Source: Opitutia bacterium
GTDB taxonomy: Bacteria; Verrucomicrobiota; Verrucomicrobiia; Opitutales; Opitutaceae
Direction: 5' to 3'
DNA length: 64,000 nucleotides
NCBI GenBank assembly: GCA_016187945.1
Contig: JACPIT010000005.1
Span: forward strand, 62,001-126,000
Part shown: positions 9,745-19,376 of the stretch, piece after piece
Numbering within the stretch: position 1 is the first letter of the stretch
Layout of the letters: each line of letters begins with the position of its first letter
The notes under the pieces: model-generated
Told to the model about the DNA's origin: nothing
What the model saw: the letters and a program-made list of their open reading frames with translations, nothing else
The model's database searches: none
Made by a program: the position numbers and the translations under genes

Positions 9745-10269
9745 TCAGTGACTCCACTTTTCGCGCGTGTCGTTCACGAGCGTCTGGAGCAGGTCGAAGC
9801 GGACTTCGCCGTAGTTCAGCGCGTAGCGGAGCTTGCCGTCGCGGAAAACCCACGTCGTCGGCAGCCACGTGATCGGGAAACCGAGGAAGGTGTTCAGGCG
9901 GTCCGCGCCGGCCTTCGAAGTGGCGGCGGGATGCGTGAGCAGCGTGAGGTTCGACTGGCCGCCGAGGTTGCCGGCGGCGAGTTTCGGCGCCGGGTCCATG
10001 CCGCGATGCCAGATGTTGAGGAAAACGAATTTCACGTCGGCGTTCGCGCCGATGAATTTCGCCCAACCGTCGGGCGTCATTTCCGCGCGGCAATTCGGGC
10101 ACCACGGCGCCCAGAAGTGCACGATCGTGACGTGCGGGCCGGCGACGATGTCGCCGACCTCTTTCTCGAGCGGCGGAAGCGGAGCGGCGGAGGCTGCAGC
10201 CGGAGTTTCGGCGCGCACGAGAGCGGCGACGAACAAAAGCGAACAGGCGGCGAGGAGCAAGCGGAGCAT
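9745..10269 (-). CDS. TlpA/thioredoxin-like secreted protein
   Basis: Signal peptide; FWAPWCPNCRAEM active site. Confidence 0.85.
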   Translation of the reverse strand: MLRLLLAACSLLFVAALVRAETPAAASAAPLPPLEKEVGDIVAGPHVTIVHFWAPWCPNCRAEMTPDGWAKFIGANADVKFVFLNIWHRGMDPAPKLAAGNLGGQSNLTLLTHPAATSKAGADRLNTFLGFPITWLPTTWVFRDGKLRYALNYGEVRFDLLQTLVNDTREKWSH

Positions 10270-10456
10270 GCGCGTAAGATGCGCGAGGGGGCTTTTTATG
10301 CCAGCGTCGAGTGAAGCCCCGATTCGCCGGAATCCCCCGGTAACAGCCGCGCCGATTTTCGGCATCAGGCAGCCTTGAATCACCGGGCGAGCTTGTAATT
10401 TCGTCCACCGCGGCGCGCGGCTAGTGTCTAATCCCTTCACTCCCCCAACCCAAATC

Positions 10457-10813
10457 ATGAACGATAAAATCCACGTTCGCGGCATCCACCTCACCCTCAC
10501 TCCCGCCCTCACCCAGGCGATGCACGAAAAGGCCGAGCGCCTGCTCCGCCACAACGACCACATCATCCGCATCCGGATGGATCTCGAGCACCACGACACG
10601 AAGGCGCCCGAGCAGCGCTTCACCGCCAAGGCACAGGTCGAGATCGACGGTCCCGATCTGGTCGCCTCCGCCACGAGCGAGGACGGCTACAAGTCCGTCG
10701 ACATGCTCGTCGACAAACTCGACAAGCTCCTTCGCGAACGCCATGCGAAGCGCGTGCACGGCCGCAACGACGAGCGCCGCCAGGCGCCGGACGTGCTGCA
10801 CGGCAAAGCGTGA
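10457..10813 (+). CDS. Ribosome hibernation factor / RaiA-HPF family
   Basis: IHVRGIHLTLTPALTQAMHEKAERLLRHNDHI...DGYKSVDMLVDKLDKLL. Confidence 0.9.
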   Translation: MNDKIHVRGIHLTLTPALTQAMHEKAERLLRHNDHIIRIRMDLEHHDTKAPEQRFTAKAQVEIDGPDLVASATSEDGYKSVDMLVDKLDKLLRERHAKRVHGRNDERRQAPDVLHGKA

Positions 10814-10872
10814 GCTCGCACGAGCAGGTTTGAAAAACGAAGCGCGGCCCGTCGGTCGCGCTTTTGGTTTTT

Positions 10873-10930
10873 GTAGGAGCGGCTTTACGCCGCGCGCCTC
10901 GCAGCAATCGCGGCGTAAAGCCGCTCCTAC
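10873..10930. repeat. Intergenic palindrome, family A
   Basis: gtaggagcggctttacgccgcg ... atcgcggcgtaaagccgctcctac. Confidence 0.95.
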
Positions 10931-10957
10931 AGCCAGGCCACGCGATCGCCGCGCGCC

Positions 10958-11692
10958 TCACCGATACGGCTGATGCAGCGTCACCGGCTGCGCCTTCTTG
11001 CGGAGTTTCAGGTTCAACATCTCGACGGCGAACGAGAATGCCATCGCGAAATAGACGTAGCCCTTCGGGATGTGGAAGCCCATGCCTTCGGCGATCAGCG
11101 ACGTGCCGATCAGCAACAGAAACGACAGCGCGAGAATCTTCAGCGTCGGGTGCTTGTTCACGAAGTCGCTGATCGAGCCGGCCGCGAACAGCATCACACC
11201 CATCGCGAGAATCACCGCCGCGATCATGACCGTGAGGTGCTGCGCCATGCCGACCGCGGTGATCACGGAATCGAGCGAGAACACGACGTCGAGCAGCATG
11301 ATCTGCACGATCACTTTCGCGAACGACGCCGCGACCTTCGCGGACGCGTGGCCCTCCTCGCCCTCGAGCTTCTCGTGGATTTCGTGCGTGCTCTTGAAAA
11401 TCAGGAACAGTCCGCCGACGATTAAAATCAGATCGCGCCCCGAGACGCCGTGGCCGAGCAGCGAGAAGAGCGGCGAGGTGAGCTTCGCGATCCACGCGAT
11501 GCTCGCGAGCAGTGCAATGCGCGTGAGGAGCGCGAGGCTGAGGCCCATCTTGCGCGCCCTGCCCTGCTGCTCGTGCGGCAGTTTGCCCGCCAAGATCGAA
11601 ATGAAAATGACGTTGTCGATGCCGAGCACGATCTCGAGCCCGGTGAGAGTGAGAAGGCTGATCCAAGTTTGCGGGTCGCTGAGCCAGTCCAT
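10958..11692 (-). CDS. TerC family integral membrane protein
   Basis: LTGLEIVLGIDNVIFISILAGKLP and DVVFSLDSVITAVGMA motifs. Confidence 0.93.
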   Translation of the reverse strand: MDWLSDPQTWISLLTLTGLEIVLGIDNVIFISILAGKLPHEQQGRARKMGLSLALLTRIALLASIAWIAKLTSPLFSLLGHGVSGRDLILIVGGLFLIFKSTHEIHEKLEGEEGHASAKVAASFAKVIVQIMLLDVVFSLDSVITAVGMAQHLTVMIAAVILAMGVMLFAAGSISDFVNKHPTLKILALSFLLLIGTSLIAEGMGFHIPKGYVYFAMAFSFAVEMLNLKLRKKAQPVTLHQPYR

Positions 11693-11784
11693 AGTGTGGG
11701 CGAGTGAGCCGCAGCGCCGCCCACCCGTCAACGCGCAGCGTGCTGGAAATTCCAGCGAAGAATCCACGGGCGGGCACCAACCGA

Positions 11785-11878
11785 GGTAGGGCTGGCTTCA
11801 GCCGGCCCAGTGGGACGCGGTGCGTCAGCGGAACTCGCGAGCGAGGGTCGATCGGGACCGGCTGAAGCCGGTCCTACC
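11785..11878. repeat. Intergenic inverted repeat, family C variant (GGCTTCAGCC)
   Basis: ggtagggctggcttcagccggcc ... gaccggctgaagccggtcctacc. Confidence 0.85.
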
Positions 11879-11887
11879 CTGCGGACG

Positions 11888-12835
11888 TCACACGCCGACC
11901 CACGCCAGGCCCGTCTGAATCCAGAACGGAATCGCGAACACGCCCAGTGCCGTCGTGCCGAGCACGATCTGCACCGCCACCAGCGGTTGTCCACCGTAGA
12001 CCCGCGCGATGATGATCGGGATCACGGCCGACGGCATCGCCGCCTGGATGACGAGGATGCGCTTCAACTCCGGCGAGAACGGCCCGATCTTCGCCACGGC
12101 GAAAAACAGCAGCGGCAGCACCAGCAACCGCACCGCCGCCGCACCGACGAGCACGCGCGGTGCGACGAGTTTGCCCCACTCGCCGACATGCGGCTGGATG
12201 CTCACGCCGGTCATCACCAACCCGAGCGGAATCAGCATCAACCCGAGCCAGTGCACCGCGCTCATCATCGGCGCCGGGATCAACGGACCGAGGCCGGTGA
12301 GATTCACCGCCAGCGCCGCGAGCAACGCGAACAGCGGCACGTTCAGCAACCGCCGCCAGCCTTCGCGCAGCCCCATGCCGCTGATGATGAGCACGCCGCC
12401 GGTCCAGATCGCGGCTTCGACGCCCATGTTGTGAGTGAGCAACAACCCGCGCGCCTCGCTGCCCCACATCGCGTCGACGATCGGCAGCGGCAGATAACCG
12501 TAGTTGGCCAGCCCTGCCGCGATCGCGAACGTCCGCAATCCCGTGCCGATGTGCAGCCCGATCGTGCGCGCAAACGCGTAGGCGATGCCGAAGCTCGCCA
12601 GCGTCAGCGCGAAACCCGCAAGCGGCGCGAACAGCAGATTGCCCGGCTCGCGCAGCGCCGCATTGCCGACCACCGAATCGAAAATCAGGCATGGCGTCGC
12701 TACCTTGATGACGAGGTTGAACAAGCTCTCTTCCGCTTCCGCCTTCACCCACCCCGCGCGCCGCAGCCCGATGCCGAGCAGCACGACGAGAAACACCGGC
12801 AGCACGGTCGCGAAAAGTTGGGCGTAGCTGGTCAT
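11888..12835 (-). CDS. AEC family transporter (auxin efflux carrier-like)
   Basis: ~315 aa, 10 hydrophobic segments; VFLVVLLGIGLRRAGWV; NYGYLPLPIV. Confidence 0.88.
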   Translation of the reverse strand: MTSYAQLFATVLPVFLVVLLGIGLRRAGWVKAEAEESLFNLVIKVATPCLIFDSVVGNAALREPGNLLFAPLAGFALTLASFGIAYAFARTIGLHIGTGLRTFAIAAGLANYGYLPLPIVDAMWGSEARGLLLTHNMGVEAAIWTGGVLIISGMGLREGWRRLLNVPLFALLAALAVNLTGLGPLIPAPMMSAVHWLGLMLIPLGLVMTGVSIQPHVGEWGKLVAPRVLVGAAAVRLLVLPLLFFAVAKIGPFSPELKRILVIQAAMPSAVIPIIIARVYGGQPLVAVQIVLGTTALGVFAIPFWIQTGLAWVGV

Positions 12836-12908
12836 AGCGGAGGACGGATTTCGGAGAACCGAGGACAGGGAACGGCGGGCAGGAACTCAACCGCGGTCTG
12901 TGTGCAGA

Positions 12909-13053
12909 GGTAGGGCCGGTTTTCAACCGGCCCAAGGACGTGAGTGCCACGCCAAACGCCCGGGAGAGAAATCGCGGCCGCGCGCCGGCCTCGCCTTGCG
13001 CGAATACGGCGGTGGCATCGGTGCTCCTTGGGCCGGTAAAAACCGGCCCTACC
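12909..13053. repeat. Intergenic inverted repeat, family C
   Basis: ggtagggccggttttcaaccggcccaag ... cttgggccggtaaaaaccggccctacc. Confidence 0.85.
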
Positions 13054-13072
13054 GCACGCATCGCTGATTGTT

Positions 13073-13145
13073 GGTAGGGCGAGTCGTCCCGACGAGCCGT
13101 TACGTTCGCGACGCGTTCGGCTCGTCGGGGACGACTCGCCCTACC
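13073..13145. repeat. Intergenic inverted repeat, family D
   Basis: ggtagggcgagtcgtcccgacgagcc ... ggctcgtcggggacgactcgccctacc. Confidence 0.9.
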
Positions 13146-13151
13146 CGTCCG

Positions 13152-14381
13152 TCACTCCGCCATCGCCTGCCCCGCGAGCCAGCCGGTCGTCCACGCGGCT
13201 TGAAAATTGAAACCGCCCGTCACGCCGTCCACGTCGAGCATCTCGCCGGCGAAATGCAGGCCGGGCACGAGGCGGCTTTCCAGGCGCTTGAAATCCACCT
13301 CGCTCAGTCGCACGCCGCCGCACGTCACGAACTCGTCCTTGAACAGACTCTTCCCCTTCACCGCGAACTCCGCCTCCGTCACCTGCGCCGCGAGCGCGCG
13401 CAGCGCCGGATTGCCGACGGTCGTCCACGGCGCGCTCGGCGCGAGGCCGGCGGCGACGACGAGCCGCTCCCAGAGACGTAGCGGCACGCCGAGCGGGCTC
13501 CACGTCGTGACCTGCTTGCGCGGCTCGGCGGCGCGGGCGCGCTCGAGTTCGGCGCGGGCACTTTCGGCGTTGAACTTCGGAGCCCAGTTCACCCGCAGCG
13601 CGAACCGGTAATCGCGCTCCGCGAGCGAGCGCGCGCCCCACGCGGAAATTTTCAGCACCGCGGGACCACTGAGCCCCCAATGCGTCACGAGCATCGGTCC
13701 GCGCTCCTTCAGTGGCGTGCCGGGGACGGCGGTCGCGGCGTCCTCGACCGACACGCCGGCGAGATCCTTCAGCCGCGGGTCGTCGATGTGGAACGTGAAC
13801 AGCGACGGCACCGGCGGCTCGATCGTGTGCCCGAACGCCTGCGCGATCGCGAAGCCGGCGTTCGATTTGTTGCCGCCGGTGGCGAGCAGCAGGCGATCGG
13901 TCGTCACCTCTTCGCCGGTCGTCAGTTCGACACGGAAGCCGCCGCTCGTCGGCACGCGCAGGACGCTCTTCACGCCGCAGTGCGTGCGCACCACCACGCC
14001 GGCCTTGCGCGCGGCGCCGAGCAGGCAGTCGACGATCGTCTGCGAGTTGTCGGTGACGGGAAACATGCGGCCGTCGGCCTCGGTTTTCAGCGTGACGCCG
14101 CGCGCCGCGAACCACTCGACGGTGTCGCGCGGCTGGAAGCGGCTGAACGCCCCCGTCAGCTCGCGGCCGCCGCGCGGGTAGCGCTTGGCGAGATCGCGCG
14201 GCTCGAAGCAGTGGTGCGTGACGTTGCAGCGGCCACCACCGGAAATTTTCACCTTCGCGAGGAGATGAGCGGTGGCTTCGTAGAGCGTGACGCGGCAGGC
14301 GGGGTTCGCCTCGGCGCACGCGATGGCGCCGAAGAACCCCGCAGCGCCGCCGCCGACCACGCTGACCTGCCGCTCGTTCAT
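13152..14381 (-). CDS. HI0933/BaiN-type FAD-dependent oxidoreductase
   Basis: VSVVGGGAAGFFGAIACAE; KISGGGRCNVTH; VTGGFNFQAAWTTGWLAGQAMA. Confidence 0.93.
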   Translation of the reverse strand: MNERQVSVVGGGAAGFFGAIACAEANPACRVTLYEATAHLLAKVKISGGGRCNVTHHCFEPRDLAKRYPRGGRELTGAFSRFQPRDTVEWFAARGVTLKTEADGRMFPVTDNSQTIVDCLLGAARKAGVVVRTHCGVKSVLRVPTSGGFRVELTTGEEVTTDRLLLATGGNKSNAGFAIAQAFGHTIEPPVPSLFTFHIDDPRLKDLAGVSVEDAATAVPGTPLKERGPMLVTHWGLSGPAVLKISAWGARSLAERDYRFALRVNWAPKFNAESARAELERARAAEPRKQVTTWSPLGVPLRLWERLVVAAGLAPSAPWTTVGNPALRALAAQVTEAEFAVKGKSLFKDEFVTCGGVRLSEVDFKRLESRLVPGLHFAGEMLDVDGVTGGFNFQAAWTTGWLAGQAMAE

Positions 14382-14516
14382 GGAGCGCGCAGCGTGCGGC
14401 GCGCGCGGGGGGTTGTCCAAGGAGAAAAAAAGAGCGCCGCGGTCCACCCCTGGACCGCGGCGCTTACTGCACACACTAGCCTAACCTACCTGAGTTTTGC
14501 GTGTTGGTAGGAAAAC

Positions 14517-14978
14517 TTACTTGCCCTCGGGCGGGGGCGGCGGGCCGTCTTTGTCGTCCGCACCGTGGCCGCGCGGACCCTTGGCGCCGCGATGCTCCTT
14601 CATGCGTTCGGCCTGCTTCGCGCGCATCTCCTGTGCCTTGGTGCGCTGCTCGGGCGTGAGGACGGCGTCGACTTTGGCGACGCGCTCCTTCTGGAGCGCT
14701 TGGAACTTCTCGCGGCGCTGCTCCTTGGTGAGCGAGGTGTCGTCGCGCAACGCGTCGAGTTGCGGGCGGTAGGATTCGTTGATCGCCTTGATCTGGGTCT
14801 TCTGGTCTTCGGACAGGCCGAGTTGCTTGGCCATGCGCTCGCCGAACATTTCCATGCCGGGGCGCGGGCCGCGGGGGCCCTTGTCGGCGGGCGGGTTATC
14901 TTGGGCGTTGAGCTGCGGGGCCAACGCGGCGACCGCGAGCGCGGCCGCGAACAACAGGACTTCAGTGGAACGTTTCAT
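14517..14978 (-). CDS. Spy/CpxP-like periplasmic protein
   Basis: Signal peptide; LGLSEDQKTQIKAINE and LTKEQRREKFQALQKERVAKVDAVLTPEQRTK. Confidence 0.75.
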   Translation of the reverse strand: MKRSTEVLLFAAALAVAALAPQLNAQDNPPADKGPRGPRPGMEMFGERMAKQLGLSEDQKTQIKAINESYRPQLDALRDDTSLTKEQRREKFQALQKERVAKVDAVLTPEQRTKAQEMRAKQAERMKEHRGAKGPRGHGADDKDGPPPPPEGK

Positions 14979-15120
14979 GATGGGTTCTTGGGAGTTGAAA
15001 ACGGGCTACAGGGGCAAAGACGCGGCGCAGCGCGCGGCGTTTCAGGTCGCGACGATTTTTCGCGCAGGAAAAATTGGCCGGCGGACGTAACCGGCGCGGC
15101 GTTTCGAGCGTAGCCGCGAG

Positions 15121-15215
15121 GTAGGGTCGGTCTCCGACCGGCCCATTGGGATGCTTGATCGTCAACGAAGGACGCGAACGGCGTTTCCGTCAGGCCGGTC
15201 ACAGATCGGTCCTAC
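15121..15215. repeat. Intergenic inverted repeat, family C
   Basis: gtagggtcggtctccgaccggcc ... ggccggtcacagatcggtcctac. Confidence 0.8.
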
Positions 15216-15265
15216 TTTTCCCCTCCGTAATTGCGCCGCCGCGCGATCGGCGCTTCGTTCACCGC

Positions 15266-15640
15266 GTGCAATTCGCCGCCCTCGTCCGCATCGCTCAGGA
15301 AGTCGTGTCCGCCGCGCAGCGCCGCCTGCCGCCGGAAGTGCGCTCCGTCGCCACGGCCGTGCCCGTCTGCTACGAGACCGTGCCGAACGACGCCATCCTC
15401 GCCGAAGGCTGGGAGCCGGACATCCTCGGCTTGTTCGTCGGTCACGAGCACGGCGGCGAGTTGCGCGACGACTTCGCACCACTGCCGCCGCAGATCCTGT
15501 TGTTCCTCGAAAACCTCTGGGACTATGCCGAGGGCGACACCGGCATTTACCGCGACGAGGTGCGCCTCACCTACCTGCACGAACTCGGCCACTACCTCGG
15601 CTGGGACGAGGACGAGGTGGCCGAACGCGGGCTGGAATAG
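15266..15640 (+). CDS. Small zincin-like metallopeptidase family protein
   Basis: DEVRLTYLHELGHYLGWDEDEV (HExxH); GTG 15266 chosen because the upstream ORF runs through a family C repeat. Confidence 0.85.
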   Translation: MQFAALVRIAQEVVSAAQRRLPPEVRSVATAVPVCYETVPNDAILAEGWEPDILGLFVGHEHGGELRDDFAPLPPQILLFLENLWDYAEGDTGIYRDEVRLTYLHELGHYLGWDEDEVAERGLE

Positions 15641-15742
15641 CGCATCTCATTGGGAACCACGCCCAATCTTCGCTTTCATTCCTTCAGCGATTGTGTTTAA
15701 CCGTCCTCTATCCGGCCGCATAGGCCGCCCCGACCAAGCCAC

Positions 15743-16435
15743 ATGAAGAAGTTCCTCAACGCCTTTGTCCTCGTCGCCGCGCTCGCCGTCGGCCTCACCG
15801 CCCACGCCGCGAACATCAAGCGCGACACGCTCGTCGAGCGCCTCGATACCTGCGAGGCCATCCTGCAAGACCTCCAGTCGAGCACGAAGACCGCGATCCC
15901 GCCCGAGGTTCTGCGCCGCGCCCAAGGCATCGTCGTCATCAACCAGGTGCAGGCCGGCCTGTTCCTCGGCATCAAGGACGGCTACGCCGTCGCGATGGTG
16001 CGCCGCCCGAACGGCCGTTGGTCGATCCCCGTTTTCCTTCGCGCCGGTGAGGCCTCCTTCGGCCTCCAAGCCGGCGTGAAGGCCGTCAACACCGTCCTCA
16101 TCCTCACCGACGAATCCACCGCGCGACTCCTGCTCAAGAGCCGCTTCAACTTCGGCGCCGAAGCCAAGGCGATGGCCGGCGTCCGTGGCGGCGAGAAGGA
16201 AGCCGTCAACAAGCAGCTCGTCGAAGGCGCCCAAGTCCTCGCCTACTCGCTCCAGGAAGGCTACTACCTCGGCGCCGCGATCAAGACCGGCTTCATGCAG
16301 CCCAACGACGAGGCCAACCGCGTGTTCTACAACACCAACAACCGCCTCCCCGAGCTCCTCTTCTCCGACTGGACCACGCCCCCGACCGAAACGCGCTTCA
16401 TCATGGATTACGTGACGCGCCTCACGAGCCGCTGA
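15743..16435 (+). CDS. SYLF/Ysc84 lipid-binding domain protein
   Basis: Signal peptide; RRAQGIVVINQVQAGLFLGIKDGYAVAMVRR; AGVKAVNTVLILTDESTARLLLKSRFNFGAEA. Confidence 0.9.
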   Translation: MKKFLNAFVLVAALAVGLTAHAANIKRDTLVERLDTCEAILQDLQSSTKTAIPPEVLRRAQGIVVINQVQAGLFLGIKDGYAVAMVRRPNGRWSIPVFLRAGEASFGLQAGVKAVNTVLILTDESTARLLLKSRFNFGAEAKAMAGVRGGEKEAVNKQLVEGAQVLAYSLQEGYYLGAAIKTGFMQPNDEANRVFYNTNNRLPELLFSDWTTPPTETRFIMDYVTRLTSR

Positions 16436-16463
16436 GACGCGAAACAATTTATTGGGTCACCCG

Positions 16464-16492
16464 AACCCGCCGGTTTTCGGCGGGTTTTGTTT
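16464..16492 (+). terminator. Rho-independent terminator downstream of SYLF gene
   Basis: AACCCGCCG-gtttt-CGGCGGGTT followed by ttgtttt. Confidence 0.8.
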
Positions 16493-16594
16493 TGGGCGCG
16501 CGCGGCCCGCGCCCCGACGAAGCGACGCCTGATCCCTGACGGAACGGCGATAGAATATCGCCGCTCCACGACTCCCGGCATCACCCCCAGGGAG

Positions 16595-16693
16595 GTAAGT
16601 TGCGCGCTCGCGCACAACTCCCCCGGCAATTCCACGCCAGCGCCGCGACGCCTCGGGCATTCGCGCAAGTGGCGCGGCCAGCGCGCCACTTAC
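16595..16693. repeat. Intergenic inverted repeat, family I (GTAAGTTGCGCGC / GCGCGCCACTTAC)
   Basis: gtaagttgcgcgctcgcgcacaact ... aagtggcgcggccagcgcgccacttac. Confidence 0.65.
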
Positions 16694-16756
16694 CCGACCA
16701 CGCGAGCAACCCCGCCCAGCGCTCCGACGCCGACGACGCCGAGCCGTTCCCTCGCC

Positions 16757-17269
16757 TCACTTCCCCGCGCGCAACGTCCGCACATACGCCACCAGCATGC
16801 CGACGACCGAGTCCGCCACGCGCTGCTGCGCCTCCAACCGATCCGCGCCCGGCAACTCCACCGTGCCCGACATCACCGCGATCTTCCCGCGCTTCACGTG
16901 CGCCACCGCCCACCACGCCATCGGCTCCTTGATTTTCTCGGCGCGCGACGGCTCGGCATAGCCCGTCGTCGCGACGCCGATGTCCGCGCCGAACAACCGG
17001 CACGCGCCCACCGCCATCTCGACCGCCACCTGCTGCGAGACGCAGTGGCACTGCTTCGCGTGCGCGCGATTCACGCCGAGCAGCTTCGCTTTTTCGTCGA
17101 GCGAGTAAGCCGTGACACCACCGAGAAAATAATCCGACGCCCCGCTCACGCTCGCGATCAGCGCCTGGACGCGCCCGGCGGTCAGGCTCTCCGCCGTCGC
17201 GACCGTCAGCCGCGGTTTTTTCGCGAGCAATTTCTTCAGATGTTCCGAGAGACCGGTATTCATGAGCAT
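16757..17269 (-). CDS. CinA C-terminal family / nicotinamide-nucleotide amidohydrolase
   Basis: LTVATAESLTAGRVQALIASVSGASDYFLGGVTAYS; GADIGVATTGYA. Confidence 0.93.
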   Translation of the reverse strand: MLMNTGLSEHLKKLLAKKPRLTVATAESLTAGRVQALIASVSGASDYFLGGVTAYSLDEKAKLLGVNRAHAKQCHCVSQQVAVEMAVGACRLFGADIGVATTGYAEPSRAEKIKEPMAWWAVAHVKRGKIAVMSGTVELPGADRLEAQQRVADSVVGMLVAYVRTLRAGK

Positions 17270-17372
17270 GAAGCTGGCTCCGTCGCCGATACGCGCAAGC
17301 CTCCGCCATCCTTGCTTGCCTCCGATCGCCTCTCAAGTCACCACTGCCGGGCGACACGGGCCAGTGTCTGGA

Positions 17373-18617
17373 ATGGCAAATACCCCTAATGCCCGATCGT
17401 TGTCTCGTCTGACCCAATTGAGTTCCGCCGCGCCGGCCGCATCAAAGAGCGGACTCATCCTGATCTGCGACATCGTGGATTTCTCGCGATTGACGCGCGA
17501 AGAGCAGCGCGCGGCCGTTCAGCGGCTCTGGAGTTATCTCACCCGCGAGGAATCAACGCGTGTATTGGGCACCGACCGGATCATCAACGGAACGGGAGAC
17601 GGCTTCATGATCGCATGTCCTGACCACACCCGCGAAGTGAAGCATGCCGATTTCGTTGCCTTAGCGGAAGGGATGGTGCGGCACATGATAAACGGTCGGC
17701 CATCGCGAGGACTCCGAGTGGGCGTCCACCAAGGCGCCTTCACCTACCTTGATTTAGATCTCGATATCGATGGCAAGGGACGCTGCCCGACTCGCCAGGG
17801 GGTTGGCAAAGGCATCAACCGCTGCGCGCGTATCGTCGCTATCGGCGATGCGGGTGATATTACCGTGACCGAGCAATTCATCGCCGAGTGGGCCGAAACC
17901 ACGGGAGAATTCATTCGCGAAAAATTTTCGCCGCGACCAGGCAAAGATCCATTCGAGGTGGTGGTGAAGCATGGCGAGTCTCTGGAGCTGCGTTTTTATC
18001 GTCCCGGGAAAAGAGTGAACCGTCCGTGGCCGAAGAAGATTCGCGGTATGCGCGACGCTCAGCATCAACTCAAACAGCAGTTGGCGCTGATCCGGAGCGG
18101 TTTCATCTACTACGCTCAAGCCCTGAACGTCGCGCTGGCTGAGGAATCACTGGATGTTCGTGTCTCCCTTTTCGCGCCGGACGCGCAAGCGGGCGCGGTC
18201 CTCGCACCTACTCAGTTCCGATACCATCCCCAAGACCACGGGGCAAACATGGGCACCACATCCTACTCGATCGCGGCGACCGGAACCGGACCCGCGGGAC
18301 GAGCTTTCGCTACTCATGCTCCCTCCATTTGGATCCAACTTCCCGACCCGAAGAGAAGTTTGCGAAGCTATGCTGCCGCTCTGGCGCCTTCTGGCCTGAG
18401 CAAGGCTGACGTGAAAAAATTCTACCGCAAAGCCCGCGCGTTCATTGCTTTTCCCTTCGGAATGGATCGTCGGCATCCAGACGGAGCCGTATGCGTCGAT
18501 ATTATGGAACCGTTGGAACAACTTTCCCCAGCCCAAGTTCGGGAGATCGCTGATTTTCTTTATGACCGCTTCGCTGTTACTCTCTCGGCTTTGTGGAGAC
18601 TTCGTGGACAACTTTGA
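17373..18617 (+). CDS. Class III nucleotidyl cyclase-like protein with C-terminal sensor-like domain
   Basis: LILICDIVDFSRL, IINGTGDGFMIAC, LRVGVHQG, GKGINRCARIVAIGDAGDITVTEQF; C-terminus resembles GAF/AGS-C-type sensor. Confidence 0.8.
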   Translation: MANTPNARSLSRLTQLSSAAPAASKSGLILICDIVDFSRLTREEQRAAVQRLWSYLTREESTRVLGTDRIINGTGDGFMIACPDHTREVKHADFVALAEGMVRHMINGRPSRGLRVGVHQGAFTYLDLDLDIDGKGRCPTRQGVGKGINRCARIVAIGDAGDITVTEQFIAEWAETTGEFIREKFSPRPGKDPFEVVVKHGESLELRFYRPGKRVNRPWPKKIRGMRDAQHQLKQQLALIRSGFIYYAQALNVALAEESLDVRVSLFAPDAQAGAVLAPTQFRYHPQDHGANMGTTSYSIAATGTGPAGRAFATHAPSIWIQLPDPKRSLRSYAAALAPSGLSKADVKKFYRKARAFIAFPFGMDRRHPDGAVCVDIMEPLEQLSPAQVREIADFLYDRFAVTLSALWRLRGQL

Positions 18618-18671
18618 GCGAATTCTACTCGCCACCGACAACACCCAATCCAAGCCTAACCCGATTCACTC

Positions 18672-18875
18672 ATGTCCCAACTAGCCGACCAACGCAGCCG
18701 CGCGACGGAAAGCAATCGCACTGCGGCGATTCAAGGACAGGTTCTGCAACGCCTCGCGCGTGATGAGCGGGATCTCCAGATGCGGAATTTAGAGACCTAT
18801 CGCGGCGACATGCCTGGCGGTCGAATTTTCGTCAAAACGGGTCACGTCCGAGTTCGTGTCCTGAAGTCGGCCTAG
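18672..18875 (+). CDS. 67-aa hypothetical protein downstream of cyclase
   Basis: ATG-started ORF 54 nt after cyclase, similar lower-GC composition; hydrophilic, no TM segment. Confidence 0.45.
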   Translation: MSQLADQRSRATESNRTAAIQGQVLQRLARDERDLQMRNLETYRGDMPGGRIFVKTGHVRVRVLKSA

Positions 18876-19376
18876 ACTCCGCCGCAGCCGCCACCGCTGC
18901 CCGCGCGCCACGATGAAGCCCGCGCACTCCGGCGCGCCGCAACGGCACGGATGCCGCCGCGCATCGCGGACGCGGAAGCCGTAGTCGAACGTCAGCTCCT
19001 CGCCCGGCGCGAGATCGCGCCGCGCCACGATCCACACGCGCCGCCCGTCCGACTGAGCCTCGCAATTCGGCGCGCACGAGTGATTGATCCGTCGCGCGGG
19101 ATTGCCCGGCACGTCGCCATCGAGATCGAAATGCCGGTTCAGCTCGAAGATGTAGACGCACGCGTCGCCGCCGGTCGCGGCCCGCGCGCACCGCAACTCC
19201 TCGCGCCGCTTTGCCTCCGCCTTCGAGATGCGTTCGCCGATGTATTCGATGACCGACTCGCCTTCGGGGATGAAATCGCGCGTGAAAACACCGACGCCAT
19301 GCAGCCGCGAGCGCCCGAGGCGCAACGTCGGCGGCAACTTCACGCGCGGCCCGTTTTTCTTTTTTCGTCTGCTCAA
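18789..19376 (-). CDS. SET domain protein with post-SET-like Cys motif
   Basis: SRLHGVGVFTRDFIPEGESVIEYIGE; RRINHSCAPNCEAQ; GEELTFDYGF; CRCGAPECAG. Start uncertain (TTG 19376 overlapping xth stop, or GTG 19343). Confidence 0.85.
   Translation of the reverse strand: MSRRKKKNGPRVKLPPTLRLGRSRLHGVGVFTRDFIPEGESVIEYIGERISKAEAKRREELRCARAATGGDACVYIFELNRHFDLDGDVPGNPARRINHSCAPNCEAQSDGRRVWIVARRDLAPGEELTFDYGFRVRDARRHPCRCGAPECAGFIVARGQRWRLRRSLGRLQDTNSDVTRFDENSTARHVAAIGL

Noticed and set aside
18672-18875. 67-aa ORF as a Pycsar effector
   Set aside because: No transmembrane, TIR or cyclic-nucleotide-binding signature; kept only as hypothetical
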